Shown: positions 42,987 through 56,004 of the stretch, piece after piece
Layout: the number at the start of each line of letters is the position of its first letter
Numbering within the stretch: the stretch's first letter is position 1
Source of the DNA: Raffaelea ambrosiae
Taxonomy: Eukaryota > Ascomycota > Sordariomycetes > Ophiostomatales > Ophiostomataceae
DNA length: 64,000 nucleotides
Reading direction: 5' to 3'
Assembly (NCBI GenBank): GCA_002778195.1
Contig: PCDI01000004.1
Coordinates: 748,198-812,197, forward strand
Notes under the pieces: generated by a model
Told to the model about the DNA's origin: nothing
The model's database searches: none
What the model saw: the letters and a program-made list of their open reading frames with translations, nothing else
Program-made: the position numbers and the translations under genes

Positions 42987-45316
42987 ATTTGCTCATCTTG
43001 CCCCCGTGGTTCCGGCTTTATGAGAACAAGAAAATGTCTGCCAGTGGCTTGACTTGCCGGAGCAGCGTCACCTGTTGGGTCGACCTCGTCTGTCACTCCG
43101 CCCGCTGGCTTCGGTCTTGGTAAGATCCAATGCGAGCTCGGCGGCTGGGTTCTCGCCGGAAGAACGAGGCTGTAGTGTATCGATGCCAACGTGGGAAGCA
43201 AGTGATAACGACCGCATCGTCAGGTGAGTACACACGTACACCGCCCAGGTGGTAAGGCGCGCCGCAGGATGGCGCCAAGATACGAGAGTGCACGAAGACG
43301 AGCCTGGCCCGGCTCTGCAGCCCCATCCAGCTAGATCCTTCGATCCGGAAGAGCCTCACGGATGCCATGGAAGGCCGCTGGAAGAGGAGCAAAATGGCGG
43401 TCACGGCCTTGTCAGTGAGGTGACGCACAGGCCATCTGACGAGCGGAGGGGGGACTGCACTTGTCCAAGGGCCGAGGGTGCTGCTGAGATGGGGGTCCCG
43501 CTGGGTCAGCTGTGAACAAAGTTGGAGAATGCTGCCCTCGATTGCTTCCCTGCCACGTTTTGCCCTGCGATCTGGCTGCTGTCTGTTTGCCTCCTCCTGC
43601 CCCGTGCTCTGCAGGAACACTGGAGGCCAACACCGGTTGAGGCGGTCTGTGACGGGCAGAGGCGTGGGATGGATGGCTTGGAGAATGCCATGCTTTTGTT
43701 GTAGAGATTGCACGATGGATCTCCGAGAGAAAATGTTGCGCGGAAATCATGACAAGATCCCGAGAGGTAGTACTGACATCATAAGAGACCCGCTCTGTTC
43801 CAAGTCAACACGAGCCTGGAAAGGAAGGCGCGCGCACACAACCTGCTACTCACCGCGAAAGCCCACTCGTATCTGAAAGTGCATCTTGCACTGTATCTTG
43901 CATGCGAGCTGTCTGGGACGCGCCTTCCTTCTCCCAGGATCCCTCGGCACAATACCCTGGCCCGGGAAAGAGCCAATGTGCTCGTGCTTGCCTCTTTGGC
44001 TTTCTCAGACGCAGTTTCCTTTTCTGGAATTTCTGTCTTTCGCTTCTTTATTGCTCAACACTGGCCTTGATAGATCCTCAGACTCCGCCAACAACTCCAA
44101 CCTCGTCTTTTCTCCCTGTCGTCCCTCCAGCATCCCATCTTACTATGTACAACACCACGCTTCCTCGCCAACGTCCCTCCGTCGCTCTCGCCGTGCTCGT
44201 TTCCCGCTTCTGCGTCTCTCCTACGCCTCCTCTTGTCGTCCAAGTTTTCGCGCTAACCCCCACACAGGACCACCTTTTTTTGGGGCTGCGGACCCCGGTC
44301 TGTCTTCCTCTTTTGCCATCTTGACAACAACCGTCAGAAAAGGCACAGTCCAATAATATGCCAGACATACCGGATTCATCCACACGCATATTCCAGAAGG
44401 ACATGTACTCTCGGCAATGTACCTCGTACATTGCACAAACTCGCCCGGTGCCCCAATTTTGCTGTCCTCCTGACACCCCTCTGCCCAGGCCTTTGTACCA
44501 GCTTCCGGCTTCGATTTCCCATTCTGTCGTTCGAGCATCACATGTGCAGACAGAGTTCCCTGTCTTGTCAAGTGTCAAACCATGTAAGTCCGTGCCTCCT
44601 TTGTGTCTGGTTCTATTTGCTCTTCCTGGGCAGGAGTACATCCTGGTCTTTAGCCCTCGCCGGCACTTGATCATATCTTGATCTTTCGTCTTGTCCGTCG
44701 TCTAAGCCTTGCTGTTTTCTTTGCAGTATCCCCAGCTTACCCACGCTAGGTCATGGCGAGCCCCGTCTCTGGAACGTGGCGGCGGCCTCATAGATCTGAC
44801 ACAGGGCACGGGGGAGGCGAGTATGCTGGCTTGCTGCCACACCGCGCCACCCGGCCTTGCCTGATTAAGAAGAGCATAGTCGTACTCAAATCCGGGAAGT
44901 GGGAATATGTGCATGTGTTCAATCGTGCAAGTATCAAACTAAGTGAGATACATTCTCATTCTGTCGTCGTCGATACGCGGAAAAGCCTTCGGCAGGGGGG
45001 TGTCTGAAAGAATACGCCCCATCGGGAGATGAAAAGGAAAGATTAAAAAAAACCAACCCCAAAAGAAGAAAGAACAGAAAGTCTGCATGACATTCGGCCT
45101 GTTTTAAGTCGATCCACAGGGCTGGGAGCAAGTGACCTACTCCCCCCTCCCCTTCCTTTGGTTCTATTGATGGAGAAACCTGCGCCAACCCATCTTCCAC
45201 TTCGATCCGAGGCTAACAAGTGTTGCTCATCGCGTTGACCTTCGTCACCCCCTTTTTTACTGTCCGCCTCTTGTCTATCGGCATTGCCTAGTTCCCTTAC
45301 TACATCATCCCAGGAG

Positions 45317-45323
45317 TATATAT
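45317..45323 (+). promoter_or_regulatory. TATA box of the aldolase gene
   Basis: TATATAT (context GAGTATATATCTTGG) lies 226 bp before the ATG. A C/T-rich leader with ACCACCACG elements follows. Confidence 0.45.
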
Positions 45324-45548
45324 CTTGGCTTACTCCCCTCTCTCATCCGTCTTCTCGACTCTTCTTCTGGTCCTCTTTTCTGGTTTCTCTTTATTCTTGC
45401 TCAGATATTGTTTCAATATTACCAACCCTTTCTGTTCTACCTTACCTTTTGACACCCAACACCACCACGAACTTCATCACGCTCAAGAAACCATTACACT
45501 TTGTATCTATCACTTGTCTGAACGTCCACCACCACTATTGCAACAGCC

Positions 45549-46682
45549 ATGTCTCCGCATAACGATGCACCCTCCCCGGCCGGCAGCTACACGGCCGGCT
45601 TCAACCGCTTCCGGAGCTCGGCTGCCGCTCCGAACAGACACGGAGTTGGCTTTGTGGCGGCAGAAGCCAACTCACCACTCAGCAGCTCGTACGACAGTTC
45701 CACTGTGGACAACAACCTGCACAGTGTAGCCCGGAAGCTGGTGCCCGGTGTCTATGTTCCCACCATGTGTTTCTTCGACCCGGAGACCGAGAACGTCGAC
45801 ACGGCTACTATTGCCCGGCACGCTGTCCGGCTGGCCCGGGCCGGTGTCACCGGACTGGCCACACAGGGATCCAATGGCGAGGCTGTGCACCTGACACATG
45901 CCGAACGGTCTCTTGTGACAAAAACGACACGCATTGCGCTCAACGATGCGGGATTTGCCCACATACCCCTCATTGTGGGATGCGGCAGCCAGAGCACACG
46001 CGAGGCCATTGAATACTGCAACGAAGCCTGGGAGGCCGGCGGCGACTTTGCCTTGGTCCTGCCACCTTCCTACTATGCGCCTCTGTTTGCCCCGTCGTCT
46101 GAAACAATCATCTCATACTTCACAGCCCTGGCAGACGCATCACCAATCCCGCTGATTATCTACAACTACCCGGGCGCCGTCAGTGGCATGGATATGTCGT
46201 CAGACGTGATTGTGAAGCTGTCGGCTCACCCCAATATTGTGGGCGTGAAACTGACTTGCGGCAACACGGGCAAGCTGGCCCGCGTTGTGTCGGCTACGCG
46301 CAAGCTGACCAAGAACTACGACCCCGAGAACCCCGAGTTCCTCGTCCTGGCCGGCTCCGCTGACTTTACGATCCAGAGCCTGGTGGCGGGCGGCCACGGC
46401 ATTCTGGCTGGCCTCGCCAACATCTCGCCCAAGGCGTGTCTCCGGACGATGGAGCTCTTCAAGCAAGGCAAGCTCGTGGAGGCCCAGGCCATGCAAGAGG
46501 TCTTGGCACAAGGTGACTGGACCGCCATCCAGGGTGGTGTTGTCGGTGTCAAAGCTGGCCTTGAGGCGTGGTCCGGCTACGGAGGCTATGCGCGTAGCCC
46601 TCTTCCGAAGCCGACGGCAGAGCAGCAGGCGACGTGGAAGGAAGGCTACCGCGAGCTTGTGATGTTGGAGAAGTCCCTGTAA
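45549..46682 (+). CDS. DHDPS/NAL-superfamily aldolase (2-keto-3-deoxy sugar acid or hydroxy-oxoglutarate aldolase type)
   Basis: Single exon, 377 residues. After a Ser-rich N-terminal extension of about 60 residues comes the (beta/alpha)8 class I aldolase domain. It starts GVYVPTMCFFDPETENVD and has GLATQGSNGEAVHLTHAER (the GTTGE-type loop). IIYNYPG carries catalytic Tyr207, and VGVKLTCGN carries the Schiff-base Lys234. LAGSADF and GGHGILAGLANISP follow. Fungal members include L-threo-3-deoxy-hexulosonate aldolase of galacturonate breakdown (LGA1) and 4-hydroxy-2-oxoglutarate aldolase (established); lysine-type DHDPS is not expected in fungi. The substrate is unassigned. The N-terminus has no clear mitochondrial signal. 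Confidence 0.9.
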   Translation: MSPHNDAPSPAGSYTAGFNRFRSSAAAPNRHGVGFVAAEANSPLSSSYDSSTVDNNLHSVARKLVPGVYVPTMCFFDPETENVDTATIARHAVRLARAGVTGLATQGSNGEAVHLTHAERSLVTKTTRIALNDAGFAHIPLIVGCGSQSTREAIEYCNEAWEAGGDFALVLPPSYYAPLFAPSSETIISYFTALADASPIPLIIYNYPGAVSGMDMSSDVIVKLSAHPNIVGVKLTCGNTGKLARVVSATRKLTKNYDPENPEFLVLAGSADFTIQSLVAGGHGILAGLANISPKACLRTMELFKQGKLVEAQAMQEVLAQGDWTAIQGGVVGVKAGLEAWSGYGGYARSPLPKPTAEQQATWKEGYRELVMLEKSL

Positions 46683-49600
46683 TGGGATTGGTCAAAACAA
46701 CAAAAGAGAAGTGAAGTTGTTCGTGAAACATGAAAGTCATCGGCGGGTTCGGACTGTTGATTGATTCACGAAAGCTTCTTTTTCTCGACGAGTCGGGTCG
46801 GGGTTCATTACGGTCCCGGACTTGATCACGCCTTGCTCCGAAACTCGTTCCATGCCCTACACATTGCAGCTTTGTTCCAGGCTGTGACCCCGAGCTTCTC
46901 TCTCATTGTCTGATTTTATACCATCCCCATGACTTTCTTTTCTTACTACTTGTAATGACACGATGGAGTCCTGCCATGTTTCTTTCCCCAATGCTATGCA
47001 TATCTGTTTTACGCACGTTATCACTCTGGGTTCGCCTTACCCTCGTTTCTGCAAGGCTGGTCTTAACACAAACAAAAAGTGGCACGCAACTGTTTGGTTG
47101 GCGGCCGGGGTTCCTACTCGATTTCTGCTCTTTCAATACGTCTTTACGAATATCCGACCGTTTGCAGTTGGCCTCTGTTCTGTATTTCTTTGCTTCTGTG
47201 GCTTCTGAAATTCACCCCAAAGCTACTACTGTCTGTGTTATCTGTCTGTATCTGCGTGGAATGAAAATGAAATTGTTGGGATATTCCGTTTGGGTAGAAG
47301 GGTGGGAACAAAAAGCATCTTACTTCAGCCGACAACTACTACATCTAGAAGAGATTCGGCCAACAAAAAAGAGACTTTTGACAAAAGAATGGATGAAGAG
47401 GATATTTTCAATTGCAAAGAAGAGGAAAAAGAGACCAGCACTATGAGTCATCATGTGTTGGTCGAACTGTGCACATATACGCGTTATGCAACTGTAGGCT
47501 GTTCTTGTTCCTTTTCACGTTGATGTCTAGCCGTACTGCGTACTTTTTTTCATCCGTTCTCTGCCAAACTGTTGACAGCTAACTAACAACTGATCATCCT
47601 TCATGGACCCAGCTTTTCATGATCAATACGTTTTTTTTTTTTGTTTTTTTCTGGCTTGGTTTGCCGAGGACCGAGACCGACTAACACGAGCCAGCAACCG
47701 TGATCGACTACACGGTAGAGCCTTCGCTAAACCGATGCAGGTCCCCAATTTTTTCTTTCTTTTCTTCCCAGTAACTGCATACGAACTAGGTAATAGTCTC
47801 CAGCTGGCGAGAGTTGTAGTGGGGCCCATCCTCGTGGGCTCTTTGGAATAACTACAGGCAACTCGATACTGGTTGCCGTTTTTACTCGTTCTGCTGTCTC
47901 TTCCTTTTCTTGCCTGTCTCGTACTGGACTGGAGCCCTATTTTTTTTTTCCGCCTAGCTTGCGGCGCAGGCACATGGGGGATGGTGAAACAGGCCGGTCT
48001 ATTTGTTAGCGCAATGCTTGTTGTTCTTTTTTCGGTTTTTTTCGGGGGGGGTTTGTTTTCTGTCAGCGCCCTTCCTTTCAATATATCTTAATACTAGTTA
48101 TATAGTTGAATCTTACTAACTGCACGCGCCTCGTAAACGACGATGAGTAGTTGCTCTCACGCGGGATGCAGCTGCAGAAATTTGTCCCACCACCGAAAAA
48201 AAGTACCAAGAGCTTGCGTGGACCTTCTGGATTGCTTTTCCCTTTCTGTTTTTTTTTTTTCTATCTTCTTGATCCTCCTTCCCGGCAGATGGCTTGGTGG
48301 TACAACAAAAGAAAAGGGAAAAACAAAAAAGTATAACGGAGCAGTGAGGGACATGCAAGCCTCGGCTTTCTTTCTTTTTGGTCCAACACACCATCGGTCA
48401 AGATCGGTCAGGCATATTTTCAGGGTCTCTATGGGTATCTGACACAGCCAAGCTGAGGACAAATCCACAACCAACACAACTCTTGATCCTTGTTGCATAT
48501 CGTAACCATCTACAAAGTATTGCGGTGTGCAAACACTCAGACAACGCATACCACGTAGTGGATACGTAAGCCGGTTGAATCTATCGTGGATTGCGAAAAA
48601 AAAAGGAAGGAAGCATCCCAAAAAGGAGAGGAATAGTTCTGTGGTTTGGGGGCGACTCCTGCAAACCAAATGTTGTCTCTCGCAGTAATAATACTCGTCG
48701 TTCTGGACTTTCTCCTTCTATCCATGCCCCATGTCTCTCAATGGCCTCCGCTTCTATTTTTATAAAAAAAAAGCAGTGAACCAAAGAAACAAAACGTGGG
48801 AGGACGGCTCTTCCATCGGGACTATTTTCATTGCTTTTTCTTGTCCTGCTAATTTTTTTCGTTTGTTTTTCGTTTCTGTTCCTATTTCACTGGGCCTTAA
48901 GCCAAGCGGTCCAATCGCTTCATCGCCGTGCTTCCTGCAACTCTGGCAGTCTTGCCTTCTGCCATCCCATCTTGAGCAGGCGGTCCTGCGGGCGTCAGGC
49001 GAGCGTCTATGCACTCCTTGGACTACTGTGCAGAACTTTTTTCTTTTCTTTTTCCCCCCTCAAACCAATGTTCAGGTCCCTTTTCAGCTGCCAGGATTAT
49101 ACAAAAGATCGATCACGAGCATCACGGCCAAGAGAATGAGAACAAATGACCAAGGGGCCGGTCAGCCGTCTTTCTCGCTTTTCACCCTCTTTCGGTCCTT
49201 TCAGTTCTTCCAGTTCTTTCAGTTCTTTCGGTTTTCGGTTCTTTTTCCTCTTTTCCTTGGAGTACTTAACCAGCCCTCGACTCGTATATCATGGCAAGGG
49301 AAAAAAAAACGTCCAGGCCCTTGCGCCAAGTCGGTTCTTTGGTTTGGATACACTTCCTGGTTCCTGGGATGTCCGTGTTTCTCCAGCGCGAGTCTTTACC
49401 GCATTGGGGGTTTCTAAAGAAGTATTGGCAATCTTGTCTGCCCAGTCATCCCAGTCATCCCGTACTCATAGACCGCCAGCAATTAAAGGGATAGGGGAGT
49501 ACAGAAGCCAGTCACGACACGAGACATACGAGTAAGACAACCAGCACAGGCTCGCAGGTGAAGACGCAAATTGCATCTTACGGGGGCGTCACGTAAAATG

Positions 49601-52600
49601 GGAGAAAAGTACATACACAATGAAGCGCCCCGTCTTGGAGCGCCCCCCCTCAAGGAATGCCGCTAGGAACGTTGGAAAAAAAAAAGAATGAAACAGTACA
49701 CACCAATTGGCGGGAAGGGAGGAAACTCTATTCTTCGCTCCCTCAATCCAATGGTCCGTCCGTTGTGGCCGGAGGCGCTCTGCTGGAGTCTCCCTTTCTT
49801 GGTGGGACCACCACATGCTACGGCGCAAAACGGCGGCCTAACTAATGTCTCCTTTTTCATTGATTGCTATGTGTCCCACCCAATAGAAGGTTTTTGTGTT
49901 TCCCCATGATGATCTTTTGGGGATAGTGCTCCTTCATTCTGGATTTCTTGTTTTTTTTTTTTTTCTTTTCTTTTCTTTTCTTTCTGTCCTTCAAAATCGA
50001 CGACAGCGACACGCTGCCAGTTTTGCTCGGCGGCAAGGCGACAGTGGCTCGCGTCGGCGTGTATGATCTCACAGCCAGCGATCGCAAAACTCGCAGACCC
50101 GATCAAGGCGATCGTACCCCTACTTCATTTCCGTAGACGCCTTTCTAGCCGCTGCCCCTATCTTTGCGCACCTCTTGTATCTTCAGTACCTTTTGTCCTC
50201 GCAGCTGCGAGATCAGACTCTGCACAGACACAAACTATTGGCAGCTATTAATTGGCTTGTCTTGAGATTGCTCGTATTATTGTTTTGCCTTTCTTTCCTT
50301 TCTAGAAAGGACCAGGATTTCCGGGGTGTTCGGCTGGTTGCAGGCTGGTTCGTCGGGATGGGCGGCTGAGAGAGTGGCACGCCACCATCCCCGCGGGTTT
50401 GCCGTTTGTGTGTCTGCGCTGCCTCTCCATGTCTTTGTTCTGTGTTTTTGTGCTCGCAGTTGTCTCTTTGTGTAGTCTGTGTTCCTCTTGTGGTGTTCGT
50501 GCTTCCTTCTTCTGTTGTTCCGGCCTTCCTTTCAGCTTGATCTTTGTCTGCTTGCAACATTCCGCTGACCATGGCTGATGCGCCCGATGGGCCAGCCGAG
50601 GATCGAAATGAACCGCAAGCCACGCATACGCAGCCAAGGCCTGTTCGTCAAGCAATTGGGGAACAGCGACAAGAAACAAAGAAACAGACCTTGAAATACG
50701 AGTACTGGCCGTCGGATGTACGATTGCTCGTACACGACGGTGGAAACCAAGCAGTCATGTGGCTGGGGCGTAGCTTCCCAATGCTGGCACGGCGGGTTCA
50801 TTCGCTCCTTCCCCCACTGACCCCTGTTGCCCTGTAGCAAGACAGTAGCATCGTCTTCTCCGCAGCAGCCTTTTGCATTTCGCAGGCTAGTCTCAGATGC
50901 GACCTACGTCAGGGCTGACTTTGGGACTGTGGGCTAGTCTCCTTTCTGTTCCGCCTCTTCCTTTTTTGTGTCTTGCTTCAGGCTAACCTTGCAAGGGCAC
51001 CTCGCAACGGCTCATCCTGGCCAGTGTTTGTCTTTTCCGTGCTTTTACGTCACCGGTGCAGATGGTCTGCATTGGAAATCCTGTTCGTCTGTTCGTCTGT
51101 TCGTCTGTTGTCTGTTGTTCTTGTCTCTTGTCTCTTGTCTGCTGGCAACTGTTGTCATCCGCTGTCGCCTGTTGTCGTTCTCGTCGTATCGTACCATTTC
51201 TTGGCCCCCCACCGCGACAACAACCCAGAAGGACACCAGCCCGACCCCCTTCTTGGCTTGGCGGATCTTTTATGCTTGTTTTTGTGTCTCTACGAAAGCC
51301 GGGCAAGCCACACCCGGAACGCACACCACGCCGACATTACTTTTTGTTGCCGTCAATCAACTCTACGAGAACTATGTCTGTTTTGGGGGTCAACTTGCTG
51401 TCTTGCTGTTCGCCTGTCGGAATTCAGGACGGCTGGACCCATGTGCAACGCCTAATACGACAATGGGCACCTGTTGCCAGCATGCTTGTCATACCCCCCG
51501 CGAAGAGCAGCATCATGCCACCCTCAGCAGTGACAATAACCACTTGGGCTTCCTCGCATCGGGATCTGGCCTCCTCTTTGCATCTCTGCGCCTCTTCCTA
51601 CTGCACTCTTTCCCCTCCTCCTCCCATCCTTCATGAGCGTAGGAGCCGACAATGTTATGCCGGGTACGCATGGTCTGAGCCTATTGCAACCGGAAACGGG
51701 CCAGCAGGCAGTAGACAAACAAGCCCAAAAAAAAACCCCAAAAAAAGGAGAAAACCCGCATGACGACATCCGAGCAGCATCGCTGGCATCTGAAGTCTGC
51801 CAGGTGCACGCCTCGATGCTTGCTCGCACAGAGCAGACGAGCCTGCATGGCCACTCTGCATGTCCACGTCGTGTTTGAATCCGTGCTGCATTAGTCGCCC
51901 TCGTGAGGCGCCTGGACGCTTTTTTTGCCACCCCTGTCAGGGCTCCCCCGACCTCCTTACGCTCTCACCGTCAGCCGGCTCCACCTGACTCGCATTTTGT
52001 TTGCTTCGGTTTTTCCCCCCCCAGGTGAGTCTCTGTTGTTTCTCATGGCAGTCCAGAACGCCGTAGTCCCTTACATCCGGGGGGGGGTGGATGAGTGAGC
52101 TTGTCTCACAGGGTAAGATACTACAGCCTCCCCGTTTCTTTTGCCTGTCCTTGACAGCTCAATACTATGGTACTCTGTCCTTGTTTCTGCTTGCCTCCCG
52201 TGGGTTGCTTCTCCCACGTCTCCACTGACATGGATGGATCCTGGGATCTGCACCCATCTATTGACTCGAAACGCTGCTTCATCTGCACCGTCTGCACCAT
52301 CTCAGCACGCTAGCCGGCCACGACCCCGAAAACACGCATCGTTGTTCTTCAATACGAACTATTGGACCTGCGGCCTGTATGCACGCCCAGCGACCCCTCT
52401 ACTGGCAAGCTACTACCTCACTAAGTCTCTTGGCTCGTCCTCTAAGGCGCTACTGGGGTAGCCACCCTCTTTTTTTTTCAGAACCCGTTTGCACCGGCTC
52501 GAGTTGTGCTGTTCGGTGGTATTGCTGGGGTCTTCTGCCATGCTTTCTGTTGCCCGTATTATGCACCTAGGCATGCTTCTAAACTGAATTGGTCCCTTTG

Positions 52601-53939
52601 TCCTACCCTTTTCACATCGAAACGAGAAGGCGGAGGTCCCACAAAGCGCAGACAAAGATACTCGTCGTCTGTAGACCTTGCTGCCATAGTACTACGAATA
52701 AGTGGCATTGCGCACATGCACATTCACGCAAATGCTGCTCGCGATCCGCCACCGGAGGCACAGGCAGCTTTGTGTACCACTGCTATGTACTATTCGGAAT
52801 CGCGCTGGACAGCTCTCTTCCTTGCCTACCGGTCTGTCCTGAGGTGGCCCGACCAGCCATGCTGGACGTCCCAGCAGCTGCAGCTGCTCTTGCGCGCACA
52901 GCCCGACAACAGGGCCAGGACCGGGACTAGGTAGGATAGCAAGTATTACATAGCAAGACCCATACGAGAAAAAGATTCCACCGCGATTCCCAAGACACCC
53001 ACACACACCACACACACGCCCAACCACACGTCCAACCACACCCCGTTCAGCCCAGCAGGAAACCAGCCAACCGCGCGGGCAAGCCGGCCATATCGGTCAT
53101 ATCCACATTTAAGCAACAACTGCACATCCTGGAACAAGCTAGCTACCACCCCTGGATCTTAGGAGCCCATCCAGCAAGTAGACGCCAAGCTAATTCTGGG
53201 CATGAAAAGTAAAGTAAGACTACATACTATCTATTACAGGCCAGGAAATACTAACTAACTACATGGTACAAAAAAAATAAACAAGAAATACATCCTCCAA
53301 GTATCATACACACACACACGCACAGCGCTGGGACATCCCTTTTGCCTTTCCCACTTCGGCACCCGTGTTCGGGCTTGCAGCAGAGTACCATTGAACTGCT
53401 ACTCGGCTTTGGCATGGGAGGCAGGGGTGAGTAAGTACCGGGGAAAGACCAGGGAAACCAGGCACAGAATGGAGAAGGACCTGCGTTTTTGCCTGCCTCG
53501 AGGTATCATACGTATGTACTTATGTATAATTAAACAGACAGGAGCGGCCTTGCCTTCCGCGGCCCAGGTCGAACGATGACGGTGTCCTCGATGGGGTAGC
53601 AAGCCGCCGAAAAAAAAGGTAAAAAAGAAAGAAGGAAACAACCTTGTTCCAGTCCCAACTATTTACTCGCCTCCCTTCTCTACTACTCGCATGTACTTTC
53701 GTCTAAATCTCCCCTTTGGGTACCACTCGCTCTGATCCTCATTCTTATAATATAATAACCTCCTCTCTTCCTCCTTCCTCTTTCCCCTTCTTGTTTTTTC
53801 TCGCTACGCCTTTCCTTCGTTTTCTTCCCCCCCCCCCCTCTCCTCTTTCCCTTCTGTTCTGGTGGCTGGGTGTCAACTAGACCCAATCCAGGCAGCTGCC
53901 CACTTACACCCGCAATCCTCTTATCCTTTCGCTCGTTAT

Positions 53940-53976
<37 letters not shown>

Positions 53977-53978
53977 CG
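46683..53978. other. gene desert III (7.3 kb) and tyrosinase promoter
   Basis: No gene was recognised. Contents are T-rich runs (47631-47650, 49954-49985), a GTTCGTCT triple repeat at 51083-51106, TTTCAGTTCTT-type repeats near 49197-49240, AT-rich motif stretches at 48090-48120 and 53215-53275, C12 at 53827-53838, and (CA)n at 53954-53977 directly before the tyrosinase ATG. A small frame at 50571-50837 (MADAPDGPAEDRNEP) has a good start context but no recognisable motif. Confidence 0.5.
53745..53757 (+). promoter_or_regulatory. TATA-like element upstream of tyrosinase
   Basis: TTATAATATAATA lies about 225 bp before the ATG. A nearer TATATA at 53937-53942 is only 37 bp from the ATG, too close to act as its TATA box. 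Confidence 0.35.
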
Positions 53979-56004
53979 ATGGGGTTCTTCAGCTCAAAAA
54001 AGAGCAGCAGCTCGCCCAAGGCTCTGCTCCTGAGCCTGGCTGCCGCCACACTGGCACTGCCGGCCGTCACTGCCCAGGCGGTCACCGGCGTGTTCACCGG
54101 TCTCAACAGCCAGACGGGCCAGCGTGGTGTCCGGAGAGACATTGACGATGTCTACCGCGTTGCCGGTCCGCACTGGTAAGTGAAGTGGTGGTGTTTTTTT
54201 TTGTTGTTGTCTGTTCCGCAGCCATGGCCTCTCTGCCTGTCTGCACTCCGGGTCCAGGACAATGTCCGTATCGTATGGCCAGTCATCAACTAACCACACA
54301 CACACACACACAACAGGGATCTGTATGTCCAGGCTCTGGCAGAGTTCTACAAGTCGGACATCAACAATGTGACCTCGTTCTTCCAGATCGCCTCGATCCA
54401 CGGCGTGCCGTTCCAGTCCTGGAACGGCGTGGGCCAGGTCACGGGCGGCGCGACCACGGGCTACTGCCCGCACGGCCTCGTCACGTTTATTACCTGGCAC
54501 CGCCCCTACATGGCCCTGTACGAGCAGGTCCTGGCCGAGTACGTGCGCGCTGCCGCCGAGCAGTACCCGGCCGACAAGATCGCCACGTACCGCGCGGCCG
54601 CGCAGTCGTTCCGCATCCCCTACTGGGACTGGGGCAGCAAGTCCAGCCTCCCCGCCGCCGCCACGGCCGAGACGATCACCTACAACGGCCCCAGCGGCAA
54701 GGCCACCATGGCCAACCCGCTCTACACGTACTCCTTCCAGCAGTTCCCGCTCGAGGGCGCCGGCACCAACGGCGACCTGAGCGGCTTCAACTCGACCAAG
54801 CGCTGCACCCCCAACTCGGGCGCCAACAAGGGCACCAGCGACGATGCCCACGCCAGCAGCATCCTCTCCGCCGCCCAGGACCAGCTCAAGGACCAGATCT
54901 ACGACGTCTTCACCCAGGCCACCACGTTTGAGAACATGGCCAGCACGTCCAGCTCGGGCCCCAGCATCGAGGAGCCGCACAACATTGTCCACAACGACAT
55001 CTCCTGCTTCACCGAGTCTGGCTACACCGGCCACATGGGCGAGCTGTACTGGTCCAGCTGGGATCCTATCTTGTACGTGTTTTTTTTTTGGTCCTCGCTG
55101 CGCTCATTTTCTGTCCTCGCCGTTCACTTTCTGTCCTCGCTGCGCTCGTTCATCTGTGCACGTCCACTAACATCTTGCCAGCTACCTCCACCACTGCAAC
55201 GTCGACCGCATGTTCGCCATGTGGCAGGCCATCAACCCCGGCATCACCACCTTCTCCGGCAGCCAGAAGGGCGGCGCCCTCTGGGGCTCCAGCGACGCCG
55301 CTCTCACCTCCAGCAGCCCGCTCAAGCCCTTCACCAGCGACGGCTCCACCTTCTGGACCAGCGAGACCGTCGCCCACACCAAGACATTCGGCTACACCTA
55401 CGTGGAGATCCCCGACTGGCAGATGGACGCCACCCGCCTCGCCGCCTTTGTCCGCAGCAACATCAACCGTCTGTATGGGCCTTCGTCGACCTCGAGCTCG
55501 TCCTCCAAGAAGCGCCGCGACGGCAAGCACCGCTTCCGCTCGGCCAAGACGAGCCGCGCCGAAACGGACGCCCTCAGCAACAGCGACTACTCCATCGAGA
55601 TCGGCGTCGAGCGCAGCGAGCTCCCGCTGCCCTGCGCCATCTCCGTGGAGCTCGATGCCGGCAACGAGGAGTACAATGCCGAGTCCGCCCACATCGGCAC
55701 CACCAACGTCATGTCCATGCCCACCAAGGGCATGTTCTACTCGTCGCTGCCGCTGCGGCGCGTGCTCGACAACGAGGCCAGCGCGGCGCCCATCCACAAC
55801 CCCTTTGCCAAGTCGGGCTCGGTCCTGGATGCCCTGACCGGCCGCCTCAAGATCACCGTCACCGCGGCCGATGGCACCACCTACCCGACGTCGGACTTTG
55901 CCAGCCTCAACGTGACCATCCACGAGCGGAGCTACACGCCGGCCGACTCCGAAGACAACTTCCCCAAGTACGGGCCGGTCACCAAGTACCCGATCGCCCA
56001 TTAA
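53979..56004 (+). CDS. tyrosinase (type-3 dicopper polyphenol oxidase), secreted
   Basis: Exons 53979-54175, 54317-55072 and 55182-56004 give 591 residues; introns are 141 and 109 bp. The N-terminus MGFFSSKKSSSSPK leads into a hydrophobic LLLSLAAATLALPAVTAQA, a signal sequence. CuA ligands lie in ASIHGVPF, CPHGLVTF and WHRPYMALYEQ. CuB ligands lie in PHNIVHND and, across splice 2, DPIF-YLHHCNVDRMFAMWQ. The CuA region has CPH, fitting the Cys-His thioether of tyrosinases. After the catalytic core a basic loop (SSSSSKKRRDGKHRFR, about residue 435) precedes a beta-rich C-terminal domain, as in enzymes made as latent proenzymes. It oxidises phenols to quinones; roles in melanin or phenol detoxification are inferred. 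Intron 2 holds the same triple repeat as the permease intron. Confidence 0.94.
55091..55152 (+). repeat. triple imperfect GTCCTCGCTGCGCTCG repeat inside tyrosinase intron 2
   Basis: Three units of 20-22 bp follow the donor and a T-run: GTCCTCGCTGCGCTCA, GTCCTCGCCGTTCA and GTCCTCGCTGCGCTCG, separated by TTTCT-type spacers. It resembles the array in permease intron 4. Confidence 0.8.

Larger units (their letters stand above)
37191..45548. other. gene desert II (8.4 kb) and aldolase promoter
   Basis: No coding sequence was recognised in either strand; open frames are short and lack GC3 bias. Simple repeats present: (GT)n near 37614-37633 and 39837-39867, C13 at 41611-41623, five exact TTTTTGCTC/TTTTAGCTC units at 42942-42986, and GTACTCGTAC at 41373-41388 (two overlapping copies) and 42624-42633. 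An intron-like stretch (gtaagt..ttgcag) at 44584-44726 could belong to a non-coding transcript. A TATA box precedes the aldolase gene. Confidence 0.5.

Noticed and set aside
44358..44750. Spliced small ORF using gtaagt at 44584 and ttgcag ending 44726
   Set aside because: The splice signals look good, but the joined frame stops after eight more codons and the product (about 83 residues) has no recognisable feature. It may be a non-coding transcript.
50571..50837. Small ORF starting MADAPDGPAEDRNEP
   Set aside because: Good start context, but only 88 codons with no conserved motif or GC3 bias.
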